NCBI RefSeq assembly: GCF_014651075.1
Contig: NZ_BMWE01000011.1
Span: 124,001-188,000 of the forward strand
DNA from: Streptomyces djakartensis
Lineage (GTDB): Bacteria > Actinomycetota > Actinomycetes > Streptomycetales > Streptomycetaceae
Direction of reading: 5' to 3'
Length of the DNA: 64,000 nt
The notes beneath the pieces are model-generated. The model was not told the origin of the DNA and did not search any database. It saw nothing but the letters and a program-made list of their open reading frames with translations. This document shows positions 29,459-38,600 of this stretch, one piece after another (positions within the stretch are counted from its first letter, which is position 1; the number at the start of each line of letters is the position of its first letter). The translations under genes were made by a program, and so were the position numbers.

Positions 29459-29724
29459 CCCCGAGACCTCCTTCGCCCCACGCCACGGTGTGGATGCCCC
29501 ATTGGCCTGTACCGGAAACCGGCCAATCAAGGTCCGGAGACGCATTCACCCCGGCCGAACACGAACCGAACGCGCCGGAGCACTCCCTGTCACCACATGG
29601 CTGGAATTCGTCGGTGTGGCCGAGATGTGAGGATCCCGTCCGTCGATGTGCGGGTCAAGAGGTGTGCATGGGTCTGGTGGGACTCATGGGTCTTGCGGAA
29701 CCGGTGTCGTGTTGATGCCGGTCC

Positions 29725-30552
29725 TCAGCGGCCGAGCCGGTCCAGAACCGCGCGCGGCCGGTTGGTGATGATGGCGTCGACGCCCAGGTCCACGCAGCGG
29801 TCGACGTCCTCGGGCTCGTTCACCGTCCACACGTGCACCTGGTGGCCGGCCTGCTTCAGGCGCTCGATGTAGCCGGGGTGGCCGCGCACGATCCGGATGG
29901 ACGGGCCCGCGATCCGCACGCCCGGGGGCAGCCGCCCGTCCCGCAGCCGGGGCGAGGCGAACTGCGTCAGATAGACCGTCGGCAACGTGGGTGAGGCGGC
30001 GCGCACCCGGTGCAGTGAGCGGGCCGAGAAGCTCATGACCCGCACCCGGGACTCCTCGGCGCAGGCCGGGGCGTCCAGGCCGAACCGCTTCAGCAGGGCC
30101 AGCAGCCGCTCCTCGACCTGACCCGCCCAGCGCGTGGGGTGCTTGGTCTCGATGGCCAGCTCCACCGGCCGTCCGGCGTCGGCGACGAGTTCGAGCAGCC
30201 GTTCCAGGGTGAGGACGGACGTCGCCTCGCGGTCCTCAGGACGGTGTTCCCAGTCGGGTTCCTCGTCGCGCCCCTTCCAGGCGTCGCGGGTCTTCCAGGA
30301 GCCGAAGTCCAGGGCGGCGAGGTCGGCGAGCTCCAGGGCGGAGACCGCGCCCCGGCCGTTGGACGTACGGTTGATCCGGCGGTCGTGCACGCACACCAGG
30401 TGGCCGTCGGCGGTGAGGCGCACATCGCATTCGAGGGCGTCCGCGCCGTCCTCGATCGCCTTGGTGTACGCGGCCAGGGTGTGCTCCGGGGCGTCCTCGG
30501 AGGCCCCGCGGTGGGCGACGACTTGAATGACATGCTGCCGTGCGTGGGTCAC
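29725..30552 (-). CDS. Glycerophosphodiester phosphodiesterase
   Basis: A 275-residue TIM-barrel GDPD enzyme that splits glycerophosphodiesters into glycerol-3-phosphate and an alcohol. The signature is VVAHRGASEDAPEHTLAAY, followed by GADALECDVRLTADGHLVCVHD (catalytic Glu/Asp and His). C-terminal features are HVWTVNEPEDVDRCVDLGVDAIITNRP. No signal peptide is visible, so it is probably cytosolic. GTG 30552 was chosen because homology starts within 12 residues. It is divergent from the HtrA-type protease gene. Confidence 0.93.
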   Translation of the reverse strand: MTHARQHVIQVVAHRGASEDAPEHTLAAYTKAIEDGADALECDVRLTADGHLVCVHDRRINRTSNGRGAVSALELADLAALDFGSWKTRDAWKGRDEEPDWEHRPEDREATSVLTLERLLELVADAGRPVELAIETKHPTRWAGQVEERLLALLKRFGLDAPACAEESRVRVMSFSARSLHRVRAASPTLPTVYLTQFASPRLRDGRLPPGVRIAGPSIRIVRGHPGYIERLKQAGHQVHVWTVNEPEDVDRCVDLGVDAIITNRPRAVLDRLGR

Positions 30553-30837
30553 CGCGTCATGGTGCCACCGTCCGCGGGTACGCGTCCGGTCGGACGGACT
30601 CGACGGATGCGCAGGTCCGGACGGAGGCATAGGGATTGCACCCCTTTCGCCAGTAATGACCTATATAAAGAATGGCCCCGGACCCACAGCCACCGCTTAT
30701 GGTGCCCTGACGGCCCGTGGGAAAAGCTGACGGCATACAAAGGGACAAGCACAGCTGTATCGCGCCGGACCGTCGCCAGCGTGAAGAAGCGGACCGAGTG
30801 CGCCCCAGGAAACAGCCGTGGATCGAGGAGAGAAGCT

Positions 30838-32244
30838 GTGAGCACCGAGAACGAGGGCACCGCGGTACCCCCCGCCCCGTCCGCACCTCCCGTGCCGGTG
30901 GACGCTCCCGCTGCTCCGGCGCCCCAGGGGCCGTACGGGCAGGACCCGCAGGGACAGGTTCCTCACGGGCAGGGCGCTCCCGGTGACGCCGGTCATCCCG
31001 GGGTCACCTCCTCCGCCCCGGACCCCTCCTGGCCGCCGCCCCCGCCGCCGACCGCCCCGTACGGCGACGGCGGTTCCGGCGCGGGCGGCTGGGGATCCTC
31101 GTACCAGCAGCCGACGCCGAAGTCCGGCCGCGGCCGCGGTGGCCTGATCGCCGCGCTCCTGGTGGCCGCCCTGGCCGCGGGCGGTCTGGGCGGTGGCCTC
31201 GGCTACACGCTGGCGAAGAACAACGACGAGAGCACCGGTTCGACGACGGTCTCCGCCTCCACCAGCGGCGGCGACGTCAAGCGCGACCCGGGCACGGTGG
31301 CGGGCGTGACCGCCAAGGCGCTGCCGAGCACGGTCACGATCGAGGCCGAGGGCAGCAGCGGCGAGGGCGGCACCGGCACGGGCTTCGTCTTCGACAAGCA
31401 GGGGCACATCGTCACCAACAACCACGTGGTGGCGGACGCCGTGGACGGCGGCAAGCTCACCGCCACCTTCCCGAACGGCAAGAAGTACGACGCCGAGGTG
31501 ATCGGCAACGCCCAGGGCTACGACGTGGCGGTCATCAAGCTCAAGAACGCCCCGCGGGACCTGAAGCCCCTCACCCTCGGAGACTCGGACAAGGTGGCCG
31601 TCGGCGACGCGACGATCGCGATCGGCGCCCCCTTCGGACTGTCCGACACGGTGACGACGGGCATCATCAGCGCCAAGAACCGCCCGGTGGCCTCCAGCGA
31701 CGGCAGCGGCAGCCAGGCCTCCTACATGAGCGCCCTGCAGACCGACGCCTCGATCAACCCGGGCAACTCCGGCGGTCCGCTGCTGGACGCGCAGGGCAAC
31801 GTCATCGGCATCAACTCCGCGATCCAGTCCACCGGCAACGGCGGCTTCGGAACCGGCCAGTCCGGCTCCATCGGCCTGGGCTTCGCCATCCCGATCAACC
31901 AGGCCGAGTACGTCGCCCAGGAGCTGATCAAGACCGGCAAGCCGGTGTACGCGAAGATCGGCGCGTCCGTGTCCCTGGACGACAGCTCGAACGGTGCGCA
32001 GATCACCGACCAGGGCGCGGGCGGCGCGGCACCGGTCGAGCCGGGCGGCCCGGCCGCCGACGCGGGCCTCAAGCCCGGCGACGTCATCACCAAGCTCGAC
32101 GACCGCGTGATCGACTCCGGGCCCACCCTGATCGGCGAGATCTGGACCCACAAGCCCGGCGACAAGGTCACGATCACCTACCAGCGCGGCGGCAAGCAGC
32201 ACACGGTCGACGTCACCCTGGGCTCCCGCGTCGGCGACAACTGA
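30838..32244 (+). CDS. HtrA/DegP-type trypsin-like serine protease with PDZ domain
   Basis: A 468-residue membrane-anchored protease. GTG 30838 follows GAGGAGAGAAGC. The cytosolic N-terminus (1-100) is Pro/Gln/Gly-rich; one helix follows (GLIAALLVAALAAGGLGGGL, about 102-121); then the extracellular protease domain with catalytic His196 (NNHVVAD), Asp229 (GYDVAVIKL) and Ser311 (NPGNSGGPL), and a C-terminal PDZ domain with GGPAADAGLKPGDVITKL. Such proteins degrade misfolded exported proteins or cleave signalling anti-sigma factors. Upstream 285 bp hold the divergent promoters. It is followed by tRNA-Ser. Confidence 0.94.
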   Translation: MSTENEGTAVPPAPSAPPVPVDAPAAPAPQGPYGQDPQGQVPHGQGAPGDAGHPGVTSSAPDPSWPPPPPPTAPYGDGGSGAGGWGSSYQQPTPKSGRGRGGLIAALLVAALAAGGLGGGLGYTLAKNNDESTGSTTVSASTSGGDVKRDPGTVAGVTAKALPSTVTIEAEGSSGEGGTGTGFVFDKQGHIVTNNHVVADAVDGGKLTATFPNGKKYDAEVIGNAQGYDVAVIKLKNAPRDLKPLTLGDSDKVAVGDATIAIGAPFGLSDTVTTGIISAKNRPVASSDGSGSQASYMSALQTDASINPGNSGGPLLDAQGNVIGINSAIQSTGNGGFGTGQSGSIGLGFAIPINQAEYVAQELIKTGKPVYAKIGASVSLDDSSNGAQITDQGAGGAAPVEPGGPAADAGLKPGDVITKLDDRVIDSGPTLIGEIWTHKPGDKVTITYQRGGKQHTVDVTLGSRVGDN

Positions 32245-32307
32245 GCCCCACCCGCCCGCGCCGACCCGTTACCCTTGTCCCCGCGCCGCCGATCACGGCC
32301 GGCGCGG

Positions 32308-32394
32308 GGAGGCGTGCCCGAGCGGCCGAAGGGAACGGTCTTGAAAACCGTCGTGGCAGCGATGTCACCGTGGGTTCAAATCCCACCGCCTCCG
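32308..32394 (+). tRNA. tRNA-Ser (UGA)
   Basis: Acceptor GGAGGCG (32308-32314) pairs with CGCCTCC (32387-32393). The D-arm is CCC/GGG, the anticodon arm ACGGT-CTTGAAA-ACCGT (anticodon TGA), with a long variable arm and T-loop TTCAAAT. No CCA is encoded. A strong terminator follows. Confidence 0.95.
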
Positions 32395-32422
32395 CGCAGG
32401 TCATAGACAGCGCAGGTCAGAA

Positions 32423-32453
32423 GGGGTGCCACTCCGGAGAGTGGCACCCCTTC
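32423..32453 (+). terminator. Terminator after tRNA-Ser(UGA)
   Basis: GGGGTGCCACTC (32423-32434), loop CGGA, GAGTGGCACCCC (32439-32450), then TTCT. Confidence 0.85.
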
Positions 32454-32578
32454 TGCATGCACCCCGTCTCGCCCTGGTTCAGCGGTGTCCCACCTCTGAC
32501 CACGAGGAGGCGGCGGGTGCTGTGCGGCGGCTCCGTGAACACTGACGGTTTCGTGGCCCTCCTGCTCCGGCCGGTCGC

Positions 32579-32851
32579 TCACCCCAGTTCGGCGCGGTCG
32601 AGTTCGTCGTCCAGGGCTATGGCGGCGGTGATCAGCGAGAGGTGGGTGAACGCCTGAGGGAAGTTGCCGAGCTGCTCCCCGCTCGGCCCGATCTCCTCGG
32701 CGAACAGGCCGACGTGGTTGGCGTAGGTGAGCATCTTGTCGAAGGCGTACCGGGCCTGTTCCAGCCGCCCGGCCCTGGCGAGCGCGCTCACGTACAGGAA
32801 GCTGCACAGCGAGAAGGTGCCTTCGCTGCCGCGCAGGCCGTCGGGCGGATT
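32579..32851 (-). pseudogene. C-terminal remnant of a GH15 glucoamylase/trehalase-like enzyme
   Basis: About 90 codons encode the end of a glycoside hydrolase family 15 protein: GLRGSEGTFSLCSFLYVSAL, ARYAFDKMLTYANHVGLFAEEI and GNFPQAFTHLSLITAA are hallmark C-terminal segments of the (alpha/alpha)6 barrel. The other 500 or so residues, including the first catalytic Glu, are absent. The fragment begins abruptly at about 32851, where sequence switches to another broken gene in a different frame. An internal or external deletion fused the two. Confidence 0.85.
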
Positions 32852-32854
32852 CCG

Positions 32855-33044
32855 CCTCCTCGATCGCCGCGGCGGCGAAGTCGATCGCGGACATCGCGTG
32901 GTTACCGGCATGCTCCGCGTGGTGCTGGGCGCGCTTCACGTCAAGCTCGGCCTCGTGCCCATGGAAATCGCCCTTGACAGTCGCTGCATGCTGCTGCCAG
33001 TTGTTCCTTGTTGCTTGCGGAAGCTTCGTATTCCACCCCAACAC
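32855..33044 (-). pseudogene. N-terminal remnant of a small helical protein
   Basis: About 63 codons (NWQQHAATVKGDFHGHEAEL, DVKRAQHHAEHAGNHAMSAI, DFAAAAIEEAE) resemble the small charged helical proteins common in Streptomyces, which normally continue with a few more residues (AVLDA-type ending). Here the frame runs into the GH15 remnant out of frame. It is the upstream half of a deletion junction at about 32851-32855. Confidence 0.65.
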
Positions 33045-33206
33045 ATCGGTCAGGAGGCCGCCACTCGGGTAGCTCCTCCCTCGTCGTCAGGACCGGACTC
33101 CCGAAGAGATCCAGAACTGACGTTGGGACTCGGTCCGGCCGTGCTCGTCATGGGTGTTGATGCCGGTACCCTCTAACCGCTTCGTGTCCGTGCGGGTGAG
33201 TGCAAG

Positions 33207-33974
33207 GTGGTGAGTGGCGGCGTGAGCCGACGCGTCGTCGTCGTCACCGCTGTGCACGGCCCGTCGGCCCGTTTCCTGCCGGAGGCCTACAAGTCCCTGC
33301 GGGCGCAGTGGCTGCCCGAGGGCTGGGAGTGGCACTGGATGGTCCAGGAGGACGGGGAGGGCAGGAGCGTACGGCCCTACGTGCCCGACGACGAGCGGGT
33401 GACGTTCCGGCAGGGCAGGGCCGGCGGGCCCGGGGTGGCCCGGACCATCGCGCTGGCCCATGCGGAGGGGGCGTACGTCAAGGTCCTCGACGCCGACGAC
33501 CAGTTGGCGCCGGGCGCCCTCGCGCGGGATCTGGCGGCGCTGGAGGGCGACCCCGGGCTCGGGTGGGCGACGTCCCGTGCGCTGGACCTCATGCCCGACG
33601 GGTCGACGGTCGGGTTTCCGGGCGACCCGGAGCAGGGGCCCATCGAGCGGGGCGCCGTACTCGACCACTGGAAGGCGAACGGCTTCCTCGCGCAGGTCCA
33701 CCCGGCGTCGCTGTTCGTACGGCGGGAGTTGCTGCTCGCCCTCGGCGGGTGGATGGCGCTGCCCGCGTCGGAGGACACGGGGCTGCTGCTCGCGCTGAAC
33801 GCCGTGAGCCGTGGGTGGTTCTCGGCGGAGGTGGGACTGCTGTACCGGAAGTGGGACGGGCAGGTGACCGGGCAGGCGGCCCATGTGGACCGGGCCGAGC
33901 GGGACGCGCGGATGGCCGTCGTGGAGGCCAGGGCCCGGGCGTTGTCCGAGCTGCGGTGGTCCTTCCCGGCCTGA
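33207..33974 (+). CDS. Family 2-type glycosyltransferase
   Basis: A 255-residue GT-A fold transferase. The N-terminal strand VVVVTAVHGPSARFLPEAYKSL, GGPGVARTIALAHAEGAYVKV and the metal-binding VLDADDQL motif (about residue 93) identify a GT2-like enzyme; LFVRRELLLALGGW and SEDTGLLLAL match the acceptor-side part. No membrane helix is visible. GTG 33207 starts it, and a second GTG at 33222 is possible. It converges on the PIG-L deacetylase; enzymes of these two types often act on the same sugar or aminoglycan, but this is only suggestive. Confidence 0.85.
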   Translation: MVSGGVSRRVVVVTAVHGPSARFLPEAYKSLRAQWLPEGWEWHWMVQEDGEGRSVRPYVPDDERVTFRQGRAGGPGVARTIALAHAEGAYVKVLDADDQLAPGALARDLAALEGDPGLGWATSRALDLMPDGSTVGFPGDPEQGPIERGAVLDHWKANGFLAQVHPASLFVRRELLLALGGWMALPASEDTGLLLALNAVSRGWFSAEVGLLYRKWDGQVTGQAAHVDRAERDARMAVVEARARALSELRWSFPA

Positions 33975-33986
33975 GCGGTCGCGGGG

Positions 33987-34760
33987 CTACGCCAGGAGTT
34001 CCGTCTGGGGCGGCGCCGTCGCCACCGGGTCGTGGCGGATGTAGTTCTCCGTGCCGAGCAGCCGCTCCCGCTCGGGCCCCGGCAGTGCGGCGATCAGGCC
34101 CGGGGCGGCTCCCCGTGCCACCTCGGTGCGGTGCGCGAGCACGGCCGCGACCTTCCGCTCCAGCCAGGGGGTCACATCGACGGTCGCGGTGACCAGCTCG
34201 TCCGGGACGGTGCGCAGCGCCTTCCCCGTGGGGGCCCAGTGCCCGCCCCAGGCGCGGACGGCGGAGTGCGGGTGCGTGGCCAGGTCCAGGACGCTCGGCT
34301 GCCAGGGCTCGCCGGCCTCCGGGCAGAGGCGTTCCAGCCCGGCGGCGTGGACGGCGAGCAGGGTCATGCGGTGGGTGCGCACATGGTCCTCGTGGCCCGT
34401 CAGCCCGCCGTAGGCGTCGTGCGTGACGACGATCTCCGGGCTGACGTCCCGGATCTGCGCGACCAGTGCGCCCACCGCCTCCCCGAGCGGGGCGTCGCAC
34501 AAGCGAGGTCTGCCCGGGGCCGACCGCGGTACGCGGGAGTCGGCGTAGCCCAGGAGGCGCGGCTTGCCGGCGCCGAGGACGCGGAGTGCCTCGGCCAGTT
34601 CCCCGGCGCGCGGGCTGTCCGGCGCCCAGGTCGCCGTGACGACGGCCGTGGGCGCGCCCGCCGCCGCGTGCCGGGCGAGTACGCCGCCGGCGGAGAGGGA
34701 CTCGTCGTCGGGGTGGGCGAAGACGGCCGGCAGGCTCGGTGTGGGCATGGCCGTCGTCAC
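33987..34760 (-). CDS. PIG-L family deacetylase
   Basis: A 257-residue zinc-dependent N-deacetylase of the LmbE/PIG-L superfamily, which includes the mycothiol enzymes MshB and Mca. The AHPDDE motif (residues 15-20) supplies two ligands and GHEDHVRTH the third. It is shorter than MshB and its substrate loops differ, so a sugar or antibiotic-like N-acetyl substrate is open. ATG 34748 is an alternative start. It is 24 bp downstream of the hypothetical gene at 34785 in the same direction and may share its transcript. Confidence 0.88.
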   Translation of the reverse strand: MTTAMPTPSLPAVFAHPDDESLSAGGVLARHAAAGAPTAVVTATWAPDSPRAGELAEALRVLGAGKPRLLGYADSRVPRSAPGRPRLCDAPLGEAVGALVAQIRDVSPEIVVTHDAYGGLTGHEDHVRTHRMTLLAVHAAGLERLCPEAGEPWQPSVLDLATHPHSAVRAWGGHWAPTGKALRTVPDELVTATVDVTPWLERKVAAVLAHRTEVARGAAPGLIAALPGPERERLLGTENYIRHDPVATAPPQTELLA

Positions 34761-34784
34761 GGCGACCTGGGCGGGGACGCCCCG

Positions 34785-35258
34785 TCAGCGGTCGCCGGCC
34801 GCGGCGAGCCAGTGGGCGACCCGGCGTACGGCGGCCTCGTCGAGCCGTTCCACGAGCGCCTGGACCGTGTTCTCGTCCTCGGGGGAGAGGTCGTAGAGGC
34901 CCGCCTTGCCGAGCCCGGCCAGGAGGACCTGGTGGCGGCGGCCGGTCATGCGCTCCGCCAAACCGGACGGTGCGCGGGCCGGGGCCTCGGGGCTCGGCTG
35001 AGGTGAAGCGGGCTGCCTCAGGGGGGCGTCGTACAGGTGCCAGCCGCCGTCCCTCGGGCCCCACAGGGCGAAGCCGGCGTCCTCACCACGGGCGCGCAGG
35101 GTCTGGGTCATCTCGCCGAGGGCGTACAGCACGGGCGCCCGGTGGGGTGACTCCGCGGCTGCCCGCCAGGAACCGTCGGACGGCCGGTGGCACATCGCCA
35201 CCCAGCGTGGCGTGCCCTGCGGTCGCGGACTCTCGGGACGTGTCTCCACTGCGCTCAC
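34785..35258 (-). CDS. Conserved hypothetical protein
   Basis: A 157-residue soluble protein with no recognised domain. It shows a conserved-looking N-terminal sheet (PRWVAMCHRPSDGSWR), a WGPRDGGWHLYDAPLR segment, a Pro-rich linker (80-95) and a helical C-terminus (VQALVERLDEAAVRRVAHWL). GTG 35258 is the start. Role unknown; it appears coupled to the PIG-L deacetylase by spacing. Confidence 0.7.
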   Translation of the reverse strand: MSAVETRPESPRPQGTPRWVAMCHRPSDGSWRAAAESPHRAPVLYALGEMTQTLRARGEDAGFALWGPRDGGWHLYDAPLRQPASPQPSPEAPARAPSGLAERMTGRRHQVLLAGLGKAGLYDLSPEDENTVQALVERLDEAAVRRVAHWLAAAGDR

Positions 35259-35390
35259 CCCTGTGCGTCGCTCGGAAGCGGTAAGGCGGGCCGGGCCGGG
35301 TCAAGAGAAGGGAAGGCCACCATAACTGACGGGACATCAGGTTTCCAGGGTTGGAAGTCGCCGTCCGGCGGGGAGGATCACCACGTCGTC

Positions 35391-35426
35391 CGGTACCGGT
35401 CCCTCCCCTCGTGGGGACCGGTACCG
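35391..35426. promoter_or_regulatory. Perfect 13-bp inverted repeat upstream of the STAND-WD40 gene
   Basis: CGGTACCGGTCCC (35391-35403) and GGGACCGGTACCG (35414-35426) with a 10-nt loop. It lies in the 353-bp gap upstream of the gene starting at 35612. It could terminate leftward transcripts, or bind a regulator; each arm is itself nearly palindromic (CGGTACCG). Confidence 0.5.
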
Positions 35427-35611
35427 AACAGTGGAGCCACCGTCGACCGACCTCGATGGAAGCCGACCGGATGGATGCGCTGCTGGGCTGAAATCCTGCC
35501 AGTTCCGGCACCAGACGAGGAGTTTCCGGTTCCGGGCGGACGGTATCGTCGCAGGTCAGACGTATAAGGTGAGTTTTCCGGTCCGGACGTCCAGGCGTAG
35601 GAAGAGAAGGA

Positions 35612-38600
35612 GTGGAGACCTTGGGTTCCGACTCGGGGGCACGCACCGCCTTCGCGGAACGCCTCGCACTGCTGTACAGGGAAGCCGGGAATCCTCCACT
35701 CAAGCGGGTGTCCGAATCGGTCGTGCGGCTGCAGCGGATCGACGAACGCGGGCGTCCCGTGCGGGTGTCCGCGCAGCGCATCAGCGACTGGCGGCGGGCC
35801 CGCAACGTCCCCGCTCAGTTCACCGCCCTCGCGGCCGTGTTGCACGTGCTGATACCCGAAGCGCGCCGGGCGCGGCCCACGCCGGTGTCCCCGGGGCTGT
35901 ACGACCTCGGTCAGTGGCAGCGGCTGTGGGAGCGCGCGGTGGCCGACCCGGTCGGCGAACGCGGCGCGGCGTCCCCCGCGGAGGAGGGGCCTGCGGCCGA
36001 CGCCCCGTCCGCGCCCGGCGGGGTGTGCCCGTACCGGGGGCTGGCCTCGTACCGCCTGGAGGACGCCAACTGGTTCTTCGGCCGGGAGCGGTGCACGGAC
36101 GCGCTCGTCGCCCAGCTCCGGGGCGTGGCGGACGGGGGCGGCCTCGTCATGCTCGTGGGCGCGTCGGGGGCGGGGAAGTCCTCACTGCTGAACGCCGGCC
36201 TGGTGCCCGCGCTGCGGGCCGGCGCGCTGAGCGGTGACGACGACGGCGGCGAGAACGGCCGGGCGGGCACGGTGGTGCAGCTCGTACCCGGCGGCGCCCC
36301 CCTGGCGGAGCTGGTCCGGCGCATTCCCGAGCTCGGGCCCGTCGTCTTTGCCGGGGAGGAGGCCGGGACGGCAGCGGCCGACGGCTGGATCACGAGCGAA
36401 CCCGGGGCGGATGACGCCGTCGGCCCCGGCGGAGCGGAACAGCGGTCGGAGAGCGCCGACGCCCCCACCGTGACGGAACCGGATCCGCGGGAGCCCGTAG
36501 GCGGCTCCACCCCGCCGGGAAGCGGCTCCGCAGCCCCCGCGGCCGACCCGTCGACCGCCCCTCCCCCGGAGTCCGGCGCGCGGAGTGCCCCGGGGCCCGG
36601 CGCGGGGAGTGCTCCGGGATCTGGCGCGGGGGCTGTCCCGGGGCCCGGCGCGGGGAGTGCCCCGGAATCCGGCGCGGCGGCTGCCCCGGAAAGCGCGGCG
36701 GCTGCTCCGGGATTTGGCGCGGGGGTTGTCCCGGGGCTCGGCGCGGGGAGTGCTCCGGAATCCGGCGCGGGGACCCCGGGGCCCGGCGCGGCGACTCCTC
36801 CGGAATCTGGCGCGGGGAGTGCCCCGGAATCCGGCGCGGCGGCTGCCCCGGAAAGCGCGGCGGCTGCTCCGGGATCTGGCGCGGCGACTGCCCCGGGGCC
36901 CGGCGCGGCGGCTGCCCCGGAATCCGGCGCGGCGACTGCCCCGGGGCTCGACGCTGCCTCGGTCCGGAGGCCCGGCTCCGCTCTCTGGGCGGACGCGGTC
37001 CGTGACGCCGTCTCCGCGTGGGCGCGGCGGGAGGCGGCTTCCGGTGCGCGGCCGGTCATCATCGTGGACCAGTTCGAGGAGACGTTCACCCTCTGCCCCG
37101 ACGAGGCGGCCCGGCGGGCCTTCGTCGAGGTCCTGCACGCGGCGTGCTCACCGGCCGGCCCCGGCGACCCGGCTCCGGCCGTCGTGGTGCTGGGCATCCG
37201 GGCCGACTTCTACGAGCGGTGCCTCAGGTATCCCGAACTGGCCGACGCGCTCCAGCACCGGCACATGGTGCTCGGACCGCTGACCACCGCCGAGCTGCGC
37301 GAGGCCGTGACGGGGCCGGCCAGGGCCGTCGGCCTGGAGCTGGAGCCGGGCCTGGCGGAGCTGATCGTCCGGGAGGTCAGCGCCGACGGCCCGCGCGGGG
37401 CGCACGACGCGGGTGTGCTGCCGCTCCTCTCGCACGCTCTGCTCGCCACCTGGCAGCGCAGGAAGGCGGGGCGGCTGACGCTGGCCGGCTACCGCGCGGC
37501 CGGTGGCATCCAGGGCGCGGTCGCCGCCACCGCCGAACGGGCCTGGTCCGGCCTCGACCCGGCGGCACGCACCGCGGCCCGGCTGCTCCTGCTCCGGCTG
37601 GTCCGGCTGGGCGAGGACACCCAGGCCACGCGCAGACGCGGCACCCGGCGCAAGCTGGCGGAGGAGTCCACCGACCCGGGGAAGACCGAGGAGTCCCTGG
37701 AGGCACTGGTCCGCGCCCGGCTGGTGACGCTCGACGCCGAGACCGTGGAGATCACCCACGAGGCGCTGCTGCACGCCTGGCCGCGCCTGCGCGACTGGAT
37801 CGACGACGACCGGCAGGGCAATCTGCTGCGTCAGCGCCTGGAGGAGGACGGCCGGGCCTGGGAGGAGTCGGGCCGCGACACCTCCCTGCTCTACCGGGGG
37901 TCCCGTCTGGAACAGGCCCACGGGTGGGCGAAATCCGCCGGCGACACGTTTCTCACCCGCAGCGCGGTGGAGTTCCTGGCCGCCTCGGTCAGGCTGCGCA
38001 GGCGCGTCATCTGGCTCAGCCGGGGCGCCGTGGCGGCGCTGGTCGCGCTGGCGGTCCTGGCCGTCGGGTCGGCCGTCGTCGCGTGGAAGCAACGGGACGA
38101 CGCCGTGTTCGAGCAGGTGCTCGCGCAGGCCGATCGGGTCCAGGACACGGATCCGTCGCTGTCCGCCCAGCTCGACCTGGTGGCGCACCGGCTGCGGCCG
38201 GACGACGAGGGCGCGAACAGCCGCCTGATCTCCGTCGTGAACGCGCCGCTGGCCACGCCGCTGGCCGGTCACACGGGCGCCGTCTACCTCACGACGTTCA
38301 GCCCGGACGGCCGCACCCTGGCCACCGCCAGCTACGACCGGACCGTACGCCTGTGGAACGTGACCGACCGGCGGCGCCCGAAGCCCCTGGGCCGGCCGCT
38401 CCGCGGCCACCGGAGCTGGGTGAGCAGCGCGGTGTTCAGCCCGGACGGCCGCACCCTCGCCAGCGCGTCCGACGACGGCACGATCCGCTTGTGGGACGTG
38501 ACGGACCCCGGCCGCCCGCAGTCCCTGGGCGGACCGCTGACCGGCCATGACGGCACGATCTACCTGATCGCCTTCAGCCCGGACGGCCGCACCCTGGCCT

